Shown here: piece after piece, positions 26,141 through 36,131 of the stretch
Position numbering within the stretch: position 1 is the first letter of the stretch
Layout: each line of letters begins with the position of its first letter
Origin: Pseudomonas marginalis
Lineage (GTDB): Bacteria; Pseudomonadota; Gammaproteobacteria; Pseudomonadales; Pseudomonadaceae
Direction: 5' to 3'
NCBI RefSeq assembly: GCF_001645105.1
Contig: NZ_LKEG01000034.1
Span: 223 to 64,222, forward strand
DNA length: 64,000 nt
Notes under the pieces: model-generated
What the model was told of the DNA's origin: nothing
Seen by the model: the letters and a program-made list of their open reading frames with translations, nothing else
Databases searched by the model: none
Position numbers and translations under genes: made by a program

Positions 26141-26836
26141 GTCATTACCCTTACTTCAAGTGAACTTAAGGCAAATGCGCCAGCTGGAACGCTCGAGAGC
26201 GAAAAAGTGTGTGCATCTGCCTCCATGGAAGGTCACCGCAGCGTGGCCGAAATGGCTTACTGGCAGGCGAAAAAAGGCGCAACTATTCCCATGCAAGGGA
26301 GCGACGTCTAATGCCGTAAACGCCTACCCTATGCCGAATCGGCATGGCCTTTTTTCATAATAACTGTCCGAACGGTCAGTTCAAATGCGACAGATTGTCC
26401 GGCAAATATGCCGTTAACCTGCCAAACCCGGCTCGCCTAGAGATGCAGCACGTCTTTGCGGCGCTGGCAGAAATGCCTGGGGAATCCGCGACCTGACGTC
26501 AAATACGTCCTATAGCGCGACGAAAATTTTATCGATAGATGGTCGTCTCGACACACCAAGAAATGGTTAAAGGAGAGCGATAACAAAATTTGCGGCTATG
26601 GGAGGTATAACAGAGCGAGAGGTATGACAGAGCGATATGAGAGGCGGGGCGATGAATGAAAGTCACAAGCCCGCCGCAAGTTCAGCAAGCGATGGGCTTG
26701 TGAACCTGCGTCGCAGCTTTTCTCCTGACCCGGCCCTTGCGCAGGCACTCCCTGTACCCGTAGGTCACGCCGATCCCATTTGATCAGAGCAACCCGGCCC
26801 CCTGGTCATGCACCACCCTTGGCGAGCAGTGCAAAC
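26141..26836. promoter_or_regulatory. Long intergenic region upstream of gltP
   Basis: About 700 bp with no convincing gene. Contents seen: a 15-nt palindrome followed by a T-run on the plus strand (26331-26355); an 18-bp imperfect palindrome (26363-26380); two 15-bp direct repeats with 17-bp period (26604-26635); a 10-bp stem with a 21-nt loop (TCACAAGCCC and GGGCTTGTGA) near 26662-26702; and a 43-codon ORF with a possible ribosome site (26652-26783) but poor coding bias. It could hold gltP control sites or a small RNA. Confidence 0.4.
26363..26380. promoter_or_regulatory. 18-bp imperfect palindrome, possible TetR-type operator
   Basis: ACTGTCCGAACGGTCAGT is symmetric apart from one T/T position per arm. 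Its length and the CCGnnCGG core resemble TetR-family operators. It lies about 220 bp upstream of the gltP start. No TetR gene is nearby, so the assignment is tentative. Confidence 0.35.
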
Positions 26837-26862
26837 AGAAAGAAGCGAGGGGGCTTCTTTCT
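26837..26862 (-). terminator. Terminator downstream of ivy
   Basis: A perfect 10-bp stem, AGAAAGAAGC and GCTTCTTTCT, with a six-base loop, 43 bp beyond the lysozyme-inhibitor stop on the minus strand. The T-rich arm gives a modest T-run. Confidence 0.65.
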
Positions 26863-26904
26863 ATGGACGCTGGTCCCGCTGACGACAGACGCGCCGGACG
26901 GAAC

Positions 26905-27372
26905 CTAGTACCAATTCGGATCTTTCTTCAGCTGTTCCATCAGCAACTTCTGCATGCCTTCATCCGGTTTACCGATAAAACGGTAATCGGCGTGGCGCGT
27001 TGGGGACTTGTCCGCCGGCAGGCCGGCCGGGACTTCCACCAACATGGCGTAGGCATCTTCTTTGTCGAGGCTGAAGGCAACGATCAGACGCTTGTTCCGG
27101 CAGGTGTCTGCGGTTTCGCAGAGCGGCCCGACCAAGTACTTGTCGCCATCTTCTTCCACGGCATTCATTTGCTCGGCCGTACCCGACAGGTTCATCACCC
27201 ATTCCGGGAGGCGCTCTTCTTTCTTCACCACGCTTTGCCAGGTCTCACGGTATTGCGGGTCCGCGCTGAGCAATTCGTTGGCTCGGGATTGGCCGTCATT
27301 GGCGGCCATCACCAAGCCGCTGCCGCCCAACAATAGGGCGGCAGTAATGGCTTTGAAGGACAAAGTGGTCAT
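26905..27372 (-). CDS. ivy: Periplasmic lysozyme inhibitor, Ivy family
   Basis: A 155-residue protein with a signal peptide (residues 1-24, ending VMAA). The start is ATG 27372; a longer frame would read back through the adjacent DUF1328 gene. The mature part fits the Ivy family: EWVMNLSGTAEQM, then a disulfide-bounded loop CETADTC (85-91) at the position of the CKPHDC-type loop that plugs the lysozyme active site in E. coli Ivy, then NKRLIVAFS. It protects peptidoglycan from host C-type lysozyme and perhaps from endogenous lytic transglycosylases. Position matches PA5481 as I recall. It starts 2 bp after the DUF1328 stop. Confidence 0.82.
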   Translation of the reverse strand: MTTLSFKAITAALLLGGSGLVMAANDGQSRANELLSADPQYRETWQSVVKKEERLPEWVMNLSGTAEQMNAVEEDGDKYLVGPLCETADTCRNKRLIVAFSLDKEDAYAMLVEVPAGLPADKSPTRHADYRFIGKPDEGMQKLLMEQLKKDPNWY

Positions 27373-27374
27373 TT

Positions 27375-27539
27375 TCAGCCTCGGCCGCGACGACCAAAGA
27401 AGAAGGAAGCGATGAACATCACCAAGAAGACCACAAACAGAATTTTTGCGATACCCGTGGCGGTGCCCGCGATACCACCGAAGCCCAGGACTGCAGCCAC
27501 AATGGCGATGATCAGAAATGTGATTGCCCAACTCAACAT
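27375..27539 (-). CDS. DUF1328 (YtjA-like) small membrane protein
   Basis: A 54-residue protein read directly from the minus strand: it starts [20 protein letters not shown] and ends FFFGRRGRG. It has two hydrophobic segments with the glycine-rich turn [14 protein letters not shown] typical of DUF1328/UPF0391. AAGGAG lies seven bases before the ATG, and only 2 bp separate its stop from the ivy start, so the two are co-translated. The function is unknown; related genes are often induced by envelope stress. Confidence 0.88.
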   Translation of the reverse strand: MLSWAITFLIIAIVAAVLGFGGIAGTATGIAKILFVVFLVMFIASFFFGRRGRG

Positions 27540-27617
27540 GGTGATTCTCCTTATGCTTCTTTTAGAGGTAACAGCGGTAGTGCCGTACTGCCGCTCAACA
27601 CGAGCGGCTTTTGGTGC

Positions 27618-27902
27618 CTAGAACACCCAACGCTCTTGCGACGGCAGTTCACTCAGGGAAGATTCCTGGTCAACCATCTGCAATTGCGGGGCTGTTGCAT
27701 CGGCAGCAACACTGCCAACGGAACGGAAATGGGTCTGGGTCATGCTCGGACGTTCAAATTGCGGGATCTGCTGCTGACTCTGCTGCCAATGCTGCAACTG
27801 CTGGCCGCCAATCAACGTGACCATCAAGGCCAGGCTGGCAAACAGACCTTGCTGCAAGCGCAGTGGCGATACACGCAGTGGGCTGAAGCTTTGGCGAGTC
27901 AT
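27618..27902 (-). CDS. Small single-pass membrane protein (PA5482-like)
   Basis: A 94-residue protein. I choose ATG 27902 because GGGAG lies nine bases upstream, which the alternative start at 27920 lacks. A basic N terminus and one transmembrane helix (about residues 19-38, GLFASLALMVTLIGG) are followed by a glutamine-rich segment (QQLQHWQQSQQQIPQF) and a mostly polar tail. It lies upstream of the DUF1328-ivy pair on the same strand and is divergent from algB. No known domain; the position suggests the counterpart of PA5482. Confidence 0.7.
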   Translation of the reverse strand: MTRQSFSPLRVSPLRLQQGLFASLALMVTLIGGQQLQHWQQSQQQIPQFERPSMTQTHFRSVGSVAADATAPQLQMVDQESSLSELPSQERWVF

Positions 27903-28281
27903 GCTGACGTTCTCCCGCATTCTGATTATTCGTTAGGAGAGGTATTGCAGAGCGCATGCCAGCTTTTTTACAAAATAAATACTAATAAAATCAATGAGTT
28001 AAATATTTATAAACCAACAAGCTCCCAGCATCCTGCACGATGCCCCCTTGAGGGCCGTGCGAAATGCACGATAGCCAGCGGTCGGATCAAGGGATAGAAC
28101 ACGGAGGGTGTGTTGCCGAAGTGGCAAGACGGCATGAAAACGCCAGCAATCGGCGCCTTGTAGGAAGTGATGCAGATACCTGCACGACGTTGTCTTTTAT
28201 CGATCAGAATAAACCATGCAACTTGCCCGATTATTCCGGGACTAAACACCATCATTCATAGAGTTAAGGAGCGCGGGACAG
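27903..28281. promoter_or_regulatory. Divergent intergenic region before algB
   Basis: About 380 bp, AT-rich near 27955-28015, between the small membrane protein gene and algB. It contains a small hairpin (CGTGC, 5-nt loop, GCACG at about 28058-28072) and a palindromic TGCAGATACCTGCA near 28171. I found no clear AlgU -35/-10 pair in front of algB. Confidence 0.35.
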
Positions 28282-29628
<1,347 letters not shown>

Positions 29629-29638
29629 GCTGTACCCT

Positions 29639-31426
29639 ATGAAGTTCGCGATGAAGCTGCGCACTCGGCTATTCCTGAGCATCTCAGCGCTGATCACCGT
29701 TGCCCTGCTGGGTTTGATCCTCGGCCTGGTCAGCGTCATGCAAATGGCCAAGACTCAGGAATCCCTGATTCGCAGCAACTTCATCACCCTGGACCTGGGC
29801 CTCAAGCTGCGTCAGAGCCTGGGTGATCAGTTGATCATGATGCTGGAAGAGCGCCCCGACCCCGAGGCCTTGCAAACCTCCAAGCAGCGCTACGTCGACC
29901 TGCTGGACCAAGGTATCGCCCATGAACAACGCGACGGTCGCGGGACGGGGTTCAGCCAGGCCAAGGGCCAGTATCAGGAACTGCTGAACGCTTTTGACGA
30001 GTCCCAGCAACCGACCCCTCCACCTGGGGCCAAGGAAAAACTCACCGACACCTTCAATGCGCTGCGCAATGGCTTGATCAACGAGCACAAGCAGGCCTTG
30101 GAGAACATCAGCAACAGCGAACACAAATCCCGCGAACGTGCCCTGCTGATCGCCGGGCTACTGGGGCTGGTTGGGCTCGCGGTGCTGATCATCGGGTTTG
30201 TGACGGCGCATGGCATCGCCCGGCGTTTTGGCGGACCGATCGAAGCGCTGGCCAAGGCGGCGGACAAGATAGGGCAGGGCGATTTCGAAGTGACACTGCC
30301 GATCTCGTCGGCAGCAGAGATGAACCAGCTCACCCGCCGCTTCGGCATCATGGCCGAGGCGTTGCGCCAGCATCAGGCGACCAATGTCGATGAACTCCTG
30401 GCTGGCCAGCAGCGCCTGCAAGCGGTGCTCGACAGCATAGACGATGGTCTGCTGATGATTGACCAGCAAGGCCGCCTGGAACACCTCAACCCGGTGGCCC
30501 AACGCCAACTGGGCTGGGACGAGGAGCGCCTTGGCCAGGGCCTGGGCGAGGCCCTGGTGCGACCGGAACTGGATGAACAGCTGCAATTGGTACTGCGTGG
30601 CGGCAGCCTGGAGCGGGCGCCGGAGGATCTGGAAGTGGAAGTCGAAGGCGAATTGCGCCTGCTGACCTACAGCTTGACCCCCGTCAGCCATACCCAGGGG
30701 CATATCCTCGGGGCGGTGATGGTGCTGCATGACGTCACCGAACAACGCGCCTTCGAGCGGGTACGCAGCGAGTTCGTACTGCGCGCCTCTCATGAGCTGC
30801 GAACACCGGTGACCGGCATGCACATGGCATTCGGGCTATTCCGCGAGCGGGCGAAATTTCCGCCGGACTCCCGTGAAGCGGACCTGCTGGATACAGTCAA
30901 TGAAGAGATGCAGCGGCTGATGCAATTGATCAACGACCTGCTCAACTTCTCGCGCTACCAGAACGGCCTGCAGAAGCTCACCTTAGGCCCGTGCGACGTG
31001 ACCGATCTGCTTGAACACGCACGAGCACGCTTCGTCGAGCCGGCCAACGTGCAAAACGTCGAGCTGATGGTAGAAGCCCAATCCGACCTGCCCCGGTTAT
31101 ATGCGGACCAAGCACAGTTGGAACGGGTGCTCGACAACCTGCTGGGCAATGCCCTACGCCACACACCTGAGGGGGGGCAGATTCGTCTGCAGGCACGCCG
31201 CCACGGCGAGCGCGTGATTATCAGCGTCGAAGATAACGGCGAAGGCATCGCCTATGGGCAGCAGGGGCGGATCTTCGAGCCCTTTGTGCAGGTGGGTCGC
31301 AAGAAAGGCGGCGCCGGCCTGGGGCTGGCGCTGTGCAAAGAGATTGTGCAATTGCACGGCGGCCGCATGGGTGTGTACTCGCGGCCGGGGCAGGGCACTC
31401 AGTTCTATATGGCGTTGCCTTTGTAG
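29639..31426 (+). CDS. kinB: Sensor histidine kinase/phosphatase KinB
   Basis: A 595-residue membrane kinase. Two transmembrane helices (about 13-35 and 168-190) flank a periplasmic sensor of about 130 residues. HAMP (about 190-245), PAS (about 255-365), the HisKA box with H385 in RASHELRTPVTGMHM, and HATPase_c (NALRHTPEGG, DNGEGIAYGQ, GAGLGLALCKE) follow. H385 is the same number as reported for PAO1 KinB, which supports the ATG at 29639 over the one at 29651. KinB acts on AlgB, largely as a phosphatase in P. aeruginosa. The alginate operon itself is not in this window. Confidence 0.95.
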   Translation: MKFAMKLRTRLFLSISALITVALLGLILGLVSVMQMAKTQESLIRSNFITLDLGLKLRQSLGDQLIMMLEERPDPEALQTSKQRYVDLLDQGIAHEQRDGRGTGFSQAKGQYQELLNAFDESQQPTPPPGAKEKLTDTFNALRNGLINEHKQALENISNSEHKSRERALLIAGLLGLVGLAVLIIGFVTAHGIARRFGGPIEALAKAADKIGQGDFEVTLPISSAAEMNQLTRRFGIMAEALRQHQATNVDELLAGQQRLQAVLDSIDDGLLMIDQQGRLEHLNPVAQRQLGWDEERLGQGLGEALVRPELDEQLQLVLRGGSLERAPEDLEVEVEGELRLLTYSLTPVSHTQGHILGAVMVLHDVTEQRAFERVRSEFVLRASHELRTPVTGMHMAFGLFRERAKFPPDSREADLLDTVNEEMQRLMQLINDLLNFSRYQNGLQKLTLGPCDVTDLLEHARARFVEPANVQNVELMVEAQSDLPRLYADQAQLERVLDNLLGNALRHTPEGGQIRLQARRHGERVIISVEDNGEGIAYGQQGRIFEPFVQVGRKKGGAGLGLALCKEIVQLHGGRMGVYSRPGQGTQFYMALPL

Positions 31427-31486
31427 GAACCCCCGCTTGTTGTAGCAACGGCGCTTGTTGAAACGTCGCGCCGCTCCGCCTGCCTC

Positions 31487-32299
31487 TTAAGGGCGCTCCG
31501 CACCCGAGCGTAAGCACGCTTGCTCGCCACAGTTCAACGCTCGCAGGATCGCAGCGCTTTGCGCGTCAGGCGTACCGTCGAACAGCGATGGCCGGAAATG
31601 CATCTGGAACGCCGCGATCACATGACGTGTAGCCACATCCAGCTCTCCAGTCTGTGGCGTCTGGTAACCCAAGTGGGCCAATTGTTCCTGGAACCAGGTA
31701 ATGCTCGGCAGTTCTGTGGCGTACTGCACTTGGAACCCCGCGACGGCCTGTGCATCCGGCCAAACACCCAGCCCCTCAGCGGCCAGGCGCTTCCAGGGGA
31801 ACAAGGGGCCCGGGTCCAGCTTGCGCAGCGGTGCGATATCGCTGTGGCCGATGATGTTCTTGGGGTCGATGCCATTGCGCTTGCTGATGTCCTTGAGCAG
31901 CACCACCAGCGATTTCACTTGGGCTTCGGAGTACGGATACCACAGGCGGCCTGTCGGCGTGTCCTTGTAGCCAGGGTTCACGATCTCAATACCAATGGAG
32001 CTGGAGTTGAGCCAGGTGCGGCCCATCCATTCGCTTTCCCCGGCATGCCAGGCGCGCTGGCTCTCATCCACCAGCTTGTAGATAGTGCCTGAGGCATCGT
32101 CGCCGATCAGATAATGGCTGCTCACCTGGCCGTGGGTGAGCAATGCCAGGGAGCGTTCAAGGTTGGTCGAGGTGTAATGCACCACCACGAACTGCACGCG
32201 GTTGTCGTGGTTCACCGAGGGGTGGTTGGTGTCCAGGCGAGGGCCGCTGGCGCAGCCCGCAAGGAAAAGAAACACAAAAGCAATGTACAAAAATTTCAT
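31487..32299 (-). CDS. ampDh2: N-acetylmuramoyl-L-alanine amidase lipoprotein AmpDh2
   Basis: A 270-residue zinc amidase that removes stem peptides from muramic acid in the periplasm. A lipobox (LFLAGC, Cys16) indicates outer-membrane anchoring. The Amidase_2 domain runs from about 35 to 185, with zinc ligands expected in VVHYTST and GHSDIAPLRKLDPG, and a C-terminal peptidoglycan-binding helix bundle (about 205-262) follows. The lipobox separates it from the cytoplasmic AmpD. Position matches PA5485. It is convergent with kinB. Confidence 0.93.
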   Translation of the reverse strand: MKFLYIAFVFLFLAGCASGPRLDTNHPSVNHDNRVQFVVVHYTSTNLERSLALLTHGQVSSHYLIGDDASGTIYKLVDESQRAWHAGESEWMGRTWLNSSSIGIEIVNPGYKDTPTGRLWYPYSEAQVKSLVVLLKDISKRNGIDPKNIIGHSDIAPLRKLDPGPLFPWKRLAAEGLGVWPDAQAVAGFQVQYATELPSITWFQEQLAHLGYQTPQTGELDVATRHVIAAFQMHFRPSLFDGTPDAQSAAILRALNCGEQACLRSGAERP

Positions 32300-32387
32300 G
32301 GCGGAAGACGTTACGCTGAAGACGATAATGCAACAGTGTAACGTACCGCTTGTGACCCAACCGTCAAATTACAAAATGGAACATCTT

Positions 32388-34442
32388 TTAGGCGGCCTGC
32401 ACTTGGTTTCGGCCTGCGGCCTTGGCCCGGTACAAGGCCGCATCCGCGCGTTTGAGCGCCAGGTCACTGCGCTCTCCCGGCTGGAACTGCGCCACACCCA
32501 TGGACACAGTGATCGTCACCGGCTCGCCTTTGAAGTGAAACGGGCAGGCTTCAATCGCAGCGCGTAACACTTCACCTGCCGCCAGGGCATCCGCGAGGGA
32601 TGAGTCGGGCATCAGCAACACGAACTCTTCACCGCCGAAACGCGCGATAAAGTCGGTCGGCCGCAGGCGCTTGCGCAGCACGTTGGCGATGATTTTCAGC
32701 ACCCTGTCGCCAGCCAGGTGGCCGTAGCCGTCGTTAATGCGCTTGAAGTGATCCAAGTCCAGCATCGCCAGCGACAGGCTGTTACCCCGTTGATGCCAGG
32801 CGTTGACCTCGTGATCGAGCCGCTCACTCCAGGCGGCGCGGTTGGGCAGGCCAGTGAGCGGATCGATCAAGGCCTTCTGGCGCTGCACCTCCAAATGCTC
32901 GCGATAGCCCTGGGCTTCCTGCTCCATATTGGCAACCCGCTCGGCCAAGCCTTTCAGTCGCGCTGCCGTTTCCTGCTCGCGCTGGTCACGCTGCTGCTGG
33001 TGCTCGTCCATGGTGCCGAGAAGACCTTCGAGGTGGCTTTCCAATACGTGCTTGAGGCTTTCCAGATCGGCGGCCTCCTGCACGCTGCTTTGCAGGCCAT
33101 CGACCTGTTCACGGATCTGCGAATCCAGCTCCCGGGCGGCCGAACGGCTATCGGCATGGCCGTCGCTGGCGACCTGCAAATGCCCCTGGAACGCTTCGAG
33201 ACGCTCGTTGAGCTGCTTGAGGTAAGCCTCGAATTCGTGCTGGCCGCTGTCGGTGATTGCCAGCATCAAGACGGCCAGGTCGTCGAGGATCGGTAGCAGT
33301 TCGTACCAGTTCAGGCCGTGCGCCAGACGCTCACGCATGGCCTCGGCCTGGGGCCGGTGACGCTCGGGTAGCGACAACTCCTCCAACAGCCCGAGCAGAG
33401 TGTCTTCAATATGCTTGGCTACGGAGCTGTAGGACGGCTCCGGCGAATCAGGTAAGGCATACGTGCCGTCCGCTTGCAGCTCGTCGGGGTCGGACTCCTC
33501 GACCTCCAGCACAGGAGGGAGCGACAGGCTGCCGATGGTGGTCTCACCCGGCGTTTCGACCTGAACGGCAGGCGTTTCGATAAAGGCGGCGAGGGCGCTT
33601 TCCGGTGCCGGCTCTTCTGTCGGAAGCTCCCGCTCGACATGCGCTACGGGCGCTACGGACGCTTCGACGGGCTCAGCTTGAGGCGGAGCCTCGTACACAA
33701 ACGTTTCACTGACAGCGTCCGCCACCTTGGCCGGCACGGCCGACTCAACTGCGGGGTTAACCTTTTCCTGAGACGGCGGCGCAAAGGCGCGCAAGGCTTG
33801 CGTCAGTTCCTCGGACTGTTCAGGCGGTTGGGGCTCGGCGACAGGCTTGGCCACAATGGGTTGCGGTGCCGGGCGGGCTGTCGATTCGCTGGCCTCCGGC
33901 TCGGTCGCGACGTCTTTGGAACCAAACAGGCGCTGCAAAAGCCCCGGCCCTGGGCGTGTGGTTTCGCCGTCCGGCTCCAGGTTGTTCAGCGCCTGGCCCT
34001 GCAGGCCACTCAACTCGCTGAGCAGCAAGGGGATCTCACGTGCCTGGCTGACTCGGCCGTCCAACTGCTTGGCGAACGTCTTAAGCGGCCGGGCAACCTC
34101 ACGCGGTAATGGCAACTTTTGCAGCTGGGTAACCAGGGACGTCAGCGCGGTGCTGATCTGGTCGACCCGGGTTTCACGGCGCTGCTCCGAATCCAGCACG
34201 GCTTTTTCCAGGCGCGGCAGCAAGGCGGCGAGGGCGGCGTCCATATCATCAGTACGGACAACGTCACGCATTTCCTTCATGCACTGGTCGACGGCGCGGT
34301 CGGTGCCTTCAGCGGCCAGCGTGCTGCGCACCAGCCCACGGCGTAGCAGGTCGAGACGGGCTGCCCAACGGCGTTCGAGCTTTTCTTGTTGCTCGATGCT
34401 TTTGAGGTATTTCTCTTTCCAGCGCTGGGCGTCGTCGCTCAT
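32388..34442 (-). CDS. dgcH: Diguanylate cyclase DgcH
   Basis: A 684-residue cytoplasmic protein. A long N-terminal region rich in charged helices and low-complexity acidic/proline segments (about 1-340) is followed by coiled coil (about 400-510) and a C-terminal GGDEF domain. The active site is GGEEF (603-607) and the product-inhibition I-site RPTD (594-597) lies five residues before it, so an active, feedback-controlled c-di-GMP synthase is expected. No membrane helices are seen. Its ATG overlaps the stop of the phosphatase gene upstream (ATGA), so it is co-translated with that gene and dsbA. Matches PA5487. Confidence 0.92.
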   Translation of the reverse strand: MSDDAQRWKEKYLKSIEQQEKLERRWAARLDLLRRGLVRSTLAAEGTDRAVDQCMKEMRDVVRTDDMDAALAALLPRLEKAVLDSEQRRETRVDQISTALTSLVTQLQKLPLPREVARPLKTFAKQLDGRVSQAREIPLLLSELSGLQGQALNNLEPDGETTRPGPGLLQRLFGSKDVATEPEASESTARPAPQPIVAKPVAEPQPPEQSEELTQALRAFAPPSQEKVNPAVESAVPAKVADAVSETFVYEAPPQAEPVEASVAPVAHVERELPTEEPAPESALAAFIETPAVQVETPGETTIGSLSLPPVLEVEESDPDELQADGTYALPDSPEPSYSSVAKHIEDTLLGLLEELSLPERHRPQAEAMRERLAHGLNWYELLPILDDLAVLMLAITDSGQHEFEAYLKQLNERLEAFQGHLQVASDGHADSRSAARELDSQIREQVDGLQSSVQEAADLESLKHVLESHLEGLLGTMDEHQQQRDQREQETAARLKGLAERVANMEQEAQGYREHLEVQRQKALIDPLTGLPNRAAWSERLDHEVNAWHQRGNSLSLAMLDLDHFKRINDGYGHLAGDRVLKIIANVLRKRLRPTDFIARFGGEEFVLLMPDSSLADALAAGEVLRAAIEACPFHFKGEPVTITVSMGVAQFQPGERSDLALKRADAALYRAKAAGRNQVQAA

Positions 34443-35317
34443 GCAAGGGGTCCGCGAGGGCCGGGGCTCAACGCGGGTAATGCATCAGCCGTGAGCGAAC
34501 CCGGCAGACGAATCTCTACCGCGACCGGCAGGTGATCGGAGATGGGCTGCGCCAGCACCTGCACACTCTCGAGTGTGAGGGTAGGGCTGAGCAGGATATG
34601 GTCAAGACAGCGTTGCGGGCGCCAGCTGGGGAATGTGGCTTCGGCTTGCGGAGCCAGTAGCCCGAGGTCGCGCAACGGAGAATTCAACAACAGGTCATTG
34701 GCATGGGTGTTCATGTCACCCATCAGTACCTGGTGTTTGTAACCGCCAATCAGCTCGCGGATGTAGGCCAGTTGCATCGTGCGGGTGCGCGCACCCAACG
34801 CCAGGTGCATCATCACCACCACCAGCGCCTCTGGGCCTTCGCCAAAACGCACAAGGATCGCCCCCCGGCCCTTGGGGCCTGGCAGCGGATGGTCTTCGAT
34901 GGCGGTGGGCTTCAGGCGACTGAGCACACCATTGCTGTGCTGCGCCAGGCGCCCGAGGTTGCGATTGAGTTGCTGGTACCAATAGGGGAACGCGCCGAGC
35001 TGGGCCAGGTGCTCCACCTGATTGATGTAACCGGAACGCATGCTGCCGCCGTCGGCTTCCTGCAGCGCAACCAGATCGAAGTCATTCAATAGGTTGCCAA
35101 TCTTTTGCAGGTTGCCGGCCCGCCCGTTGTGGGGCAGCAGGTGCTGCCAGCCACGGGTGAGGTAGTGACGGTATTTCTCGGTACTGATCCCCACTTGGAT
35201 ATTGAAGCTGAGCAGCCGCAAGCGGCTGTCCGGAGGCAACCCCGTGGACTCCAGGTGATGTTCGTTGACCTGCGGATCATGCAGGCCAACCACGCGTTCG
35301 GTACCCCAGCGGCGCAT
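34439..35317 (-). CDS. Endonuclease/exonuclease/phosphatase family protein
   Basis: A 292-residue metal-dependent hydrolase of the DNase I-like fold. Visible motifs are LRLLSFNIQVG (metal site region), LVALQEADGG (metal-binding Glu), LMGDMNTHAND and the C-terminal catalytic SDHLPVAVEI (Asp-His). There is no signal peptide. Substrates in this superfamily range from DNA to phospholipids, so the target cannot be told. It begins 10 bp after dsbA and overlaps dgcH by 4 bp, forming dsbA-EEP-dgcH. Confidence 0.88.
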   Translation of the reverse strand: MRRWGTERVVGLHDPQVNEHHLESTGLPPDSRLRLLSFNIQVGISTEKYRHYLTRGWQHLLPHNGRAGNLQKIGNLLNDFDLVALQEADGGSMRSGYINQVEHLAQLGAFPYWYQQLNRNLGRLAQHSNGVLSRLKPTAIEDHPLPGPKGRGAILVRFGEGPEALVVVMMHLALGARTRTMQLAYIRELIGGYKHQVLMGDMNTHANDLLLNSPLRDLGLLAPQAEATFPSWRPQRCLDHILLSPTLTLESVQVLAQPISDHLPVAVEIRLPGSLTADALPALSPGPRGPLA

Positions 35318-35327
35318 GACGAGCCCC

Positions 35328-35963
35328 TTACCTGGCTGCGCGCTCTTTGGCGATCAGCTGGTCGGCAACATTGAGGGTCTGCTCAGGACCACCGGAGGTG
35401 CCCAGGTCGAAACGGTATTTGCCGTTGACGATCATGGTTGGAACGCCCTGCACGCCGTACTTCTGCGCCAGTTCCTTGGCCTGTTTGATCTGGCCCTGGA
35501 TCGCGAAGGAGTTGAAGGTGGCCAGGAACTTGTCCTTGTCGACACCTTGGGTGGCCACGAAGTCAGCCATTTCGTCTGGTTTGGTCAGGCGTTTGCCTTG
35601 TTTCTGGATCGCGTCGAATACCGCGTTGTGGACCTTATGCTCCACGCCCATGGCTTCCAGTGTCAGGAACAGCTGGCCGTGGGCATCCCACGGGCCACCA
35701 AACATGGCAGGGATACGTCTGAAGTTCACGTCTTTAGGCAGCTTCTCGACCCATGGGTTGATGGTCGGCTCAAAGGCGTAGCAATGCGGGCAGCCGTACC
35801 AGAACAGCTCCACCACTTCGATCTTGCCTGGCGCCGAGACCGGAACCGGATTAGCCAATTCAACGTAGGTTTTACCGGCTTCAAGCGGCACGTCGGCAGC
35901 TTGTGCGGTCATGCCGAAGAGGCTGGCAGTGACGAGAGCGGCGCTGAGGATCAGATTACGCAT
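35328..35963 (-). CDS. dsbA: Periplasmic thiol:disulfide oxidoreductase DsbA
   Basis: A 211-residue protein with a signal peptide ending near AQAA (residue 23). The thioredoxin fold is interrupted by a helical insert, and the active site CPHC is at 58-61, the canonical DsbA sequence, with a cis-proline loop near GVPTMIVNG. It introduces disulfides into exported proteins. AGGAG lies six bases before the ATG. It is the first gene of the unit with the phosphatase and dgcH and lies beside the cytochrome c genes. Confidence 0.96.
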   Translation of the reverse strand: MRNLILSAALVTASLFGMTAQAADVPLEAGKTYVELANPVPVSAPGKIEVVELFWYGCPHCYAFEPTINPWVEKLPKDVNFRRIPAMFGGPWDAHGQLFLTLEAMGVEHKVHNAVFDAIQKQGKRLTKPDEMADFVATQGVDKDKFLATFNSFAIQGQIKQAKELAQKYGVQGVPTMIVNGKYRFDLGTSGGPEQTLNVADQLIAKERAAR

Positions 35964-36057
35964 GCTTTACTCCTGGACAAATAAAGTCGCCTCACGCGAC
36001 CTTTGTTGTGACAGGTCTGCGCGGGCATGAGTTCGTTAGTGTAACGGCACCGGCCAC

Positions 36058-36086
36058 AAAAAAGGGCGGCCTAAGCCACCCTTTTT
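36058..36086 (-). terminator. Terminator of the cytochrome c5-c4 unit
   Basis: On the minus strand a GC stem (GGGTGGC/GCCGCCC with one mismatch) extended by A:T pairs, loop TTAG, then a run of six T, about 46 bp beyond the cytochrome c4 stop. Confidence 0.88.
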
Positions 36087-36131
36087 ATGCTTGCATCGCT
36101 GGATTAATCGAGTGTTAACGTTGCAGGCATG

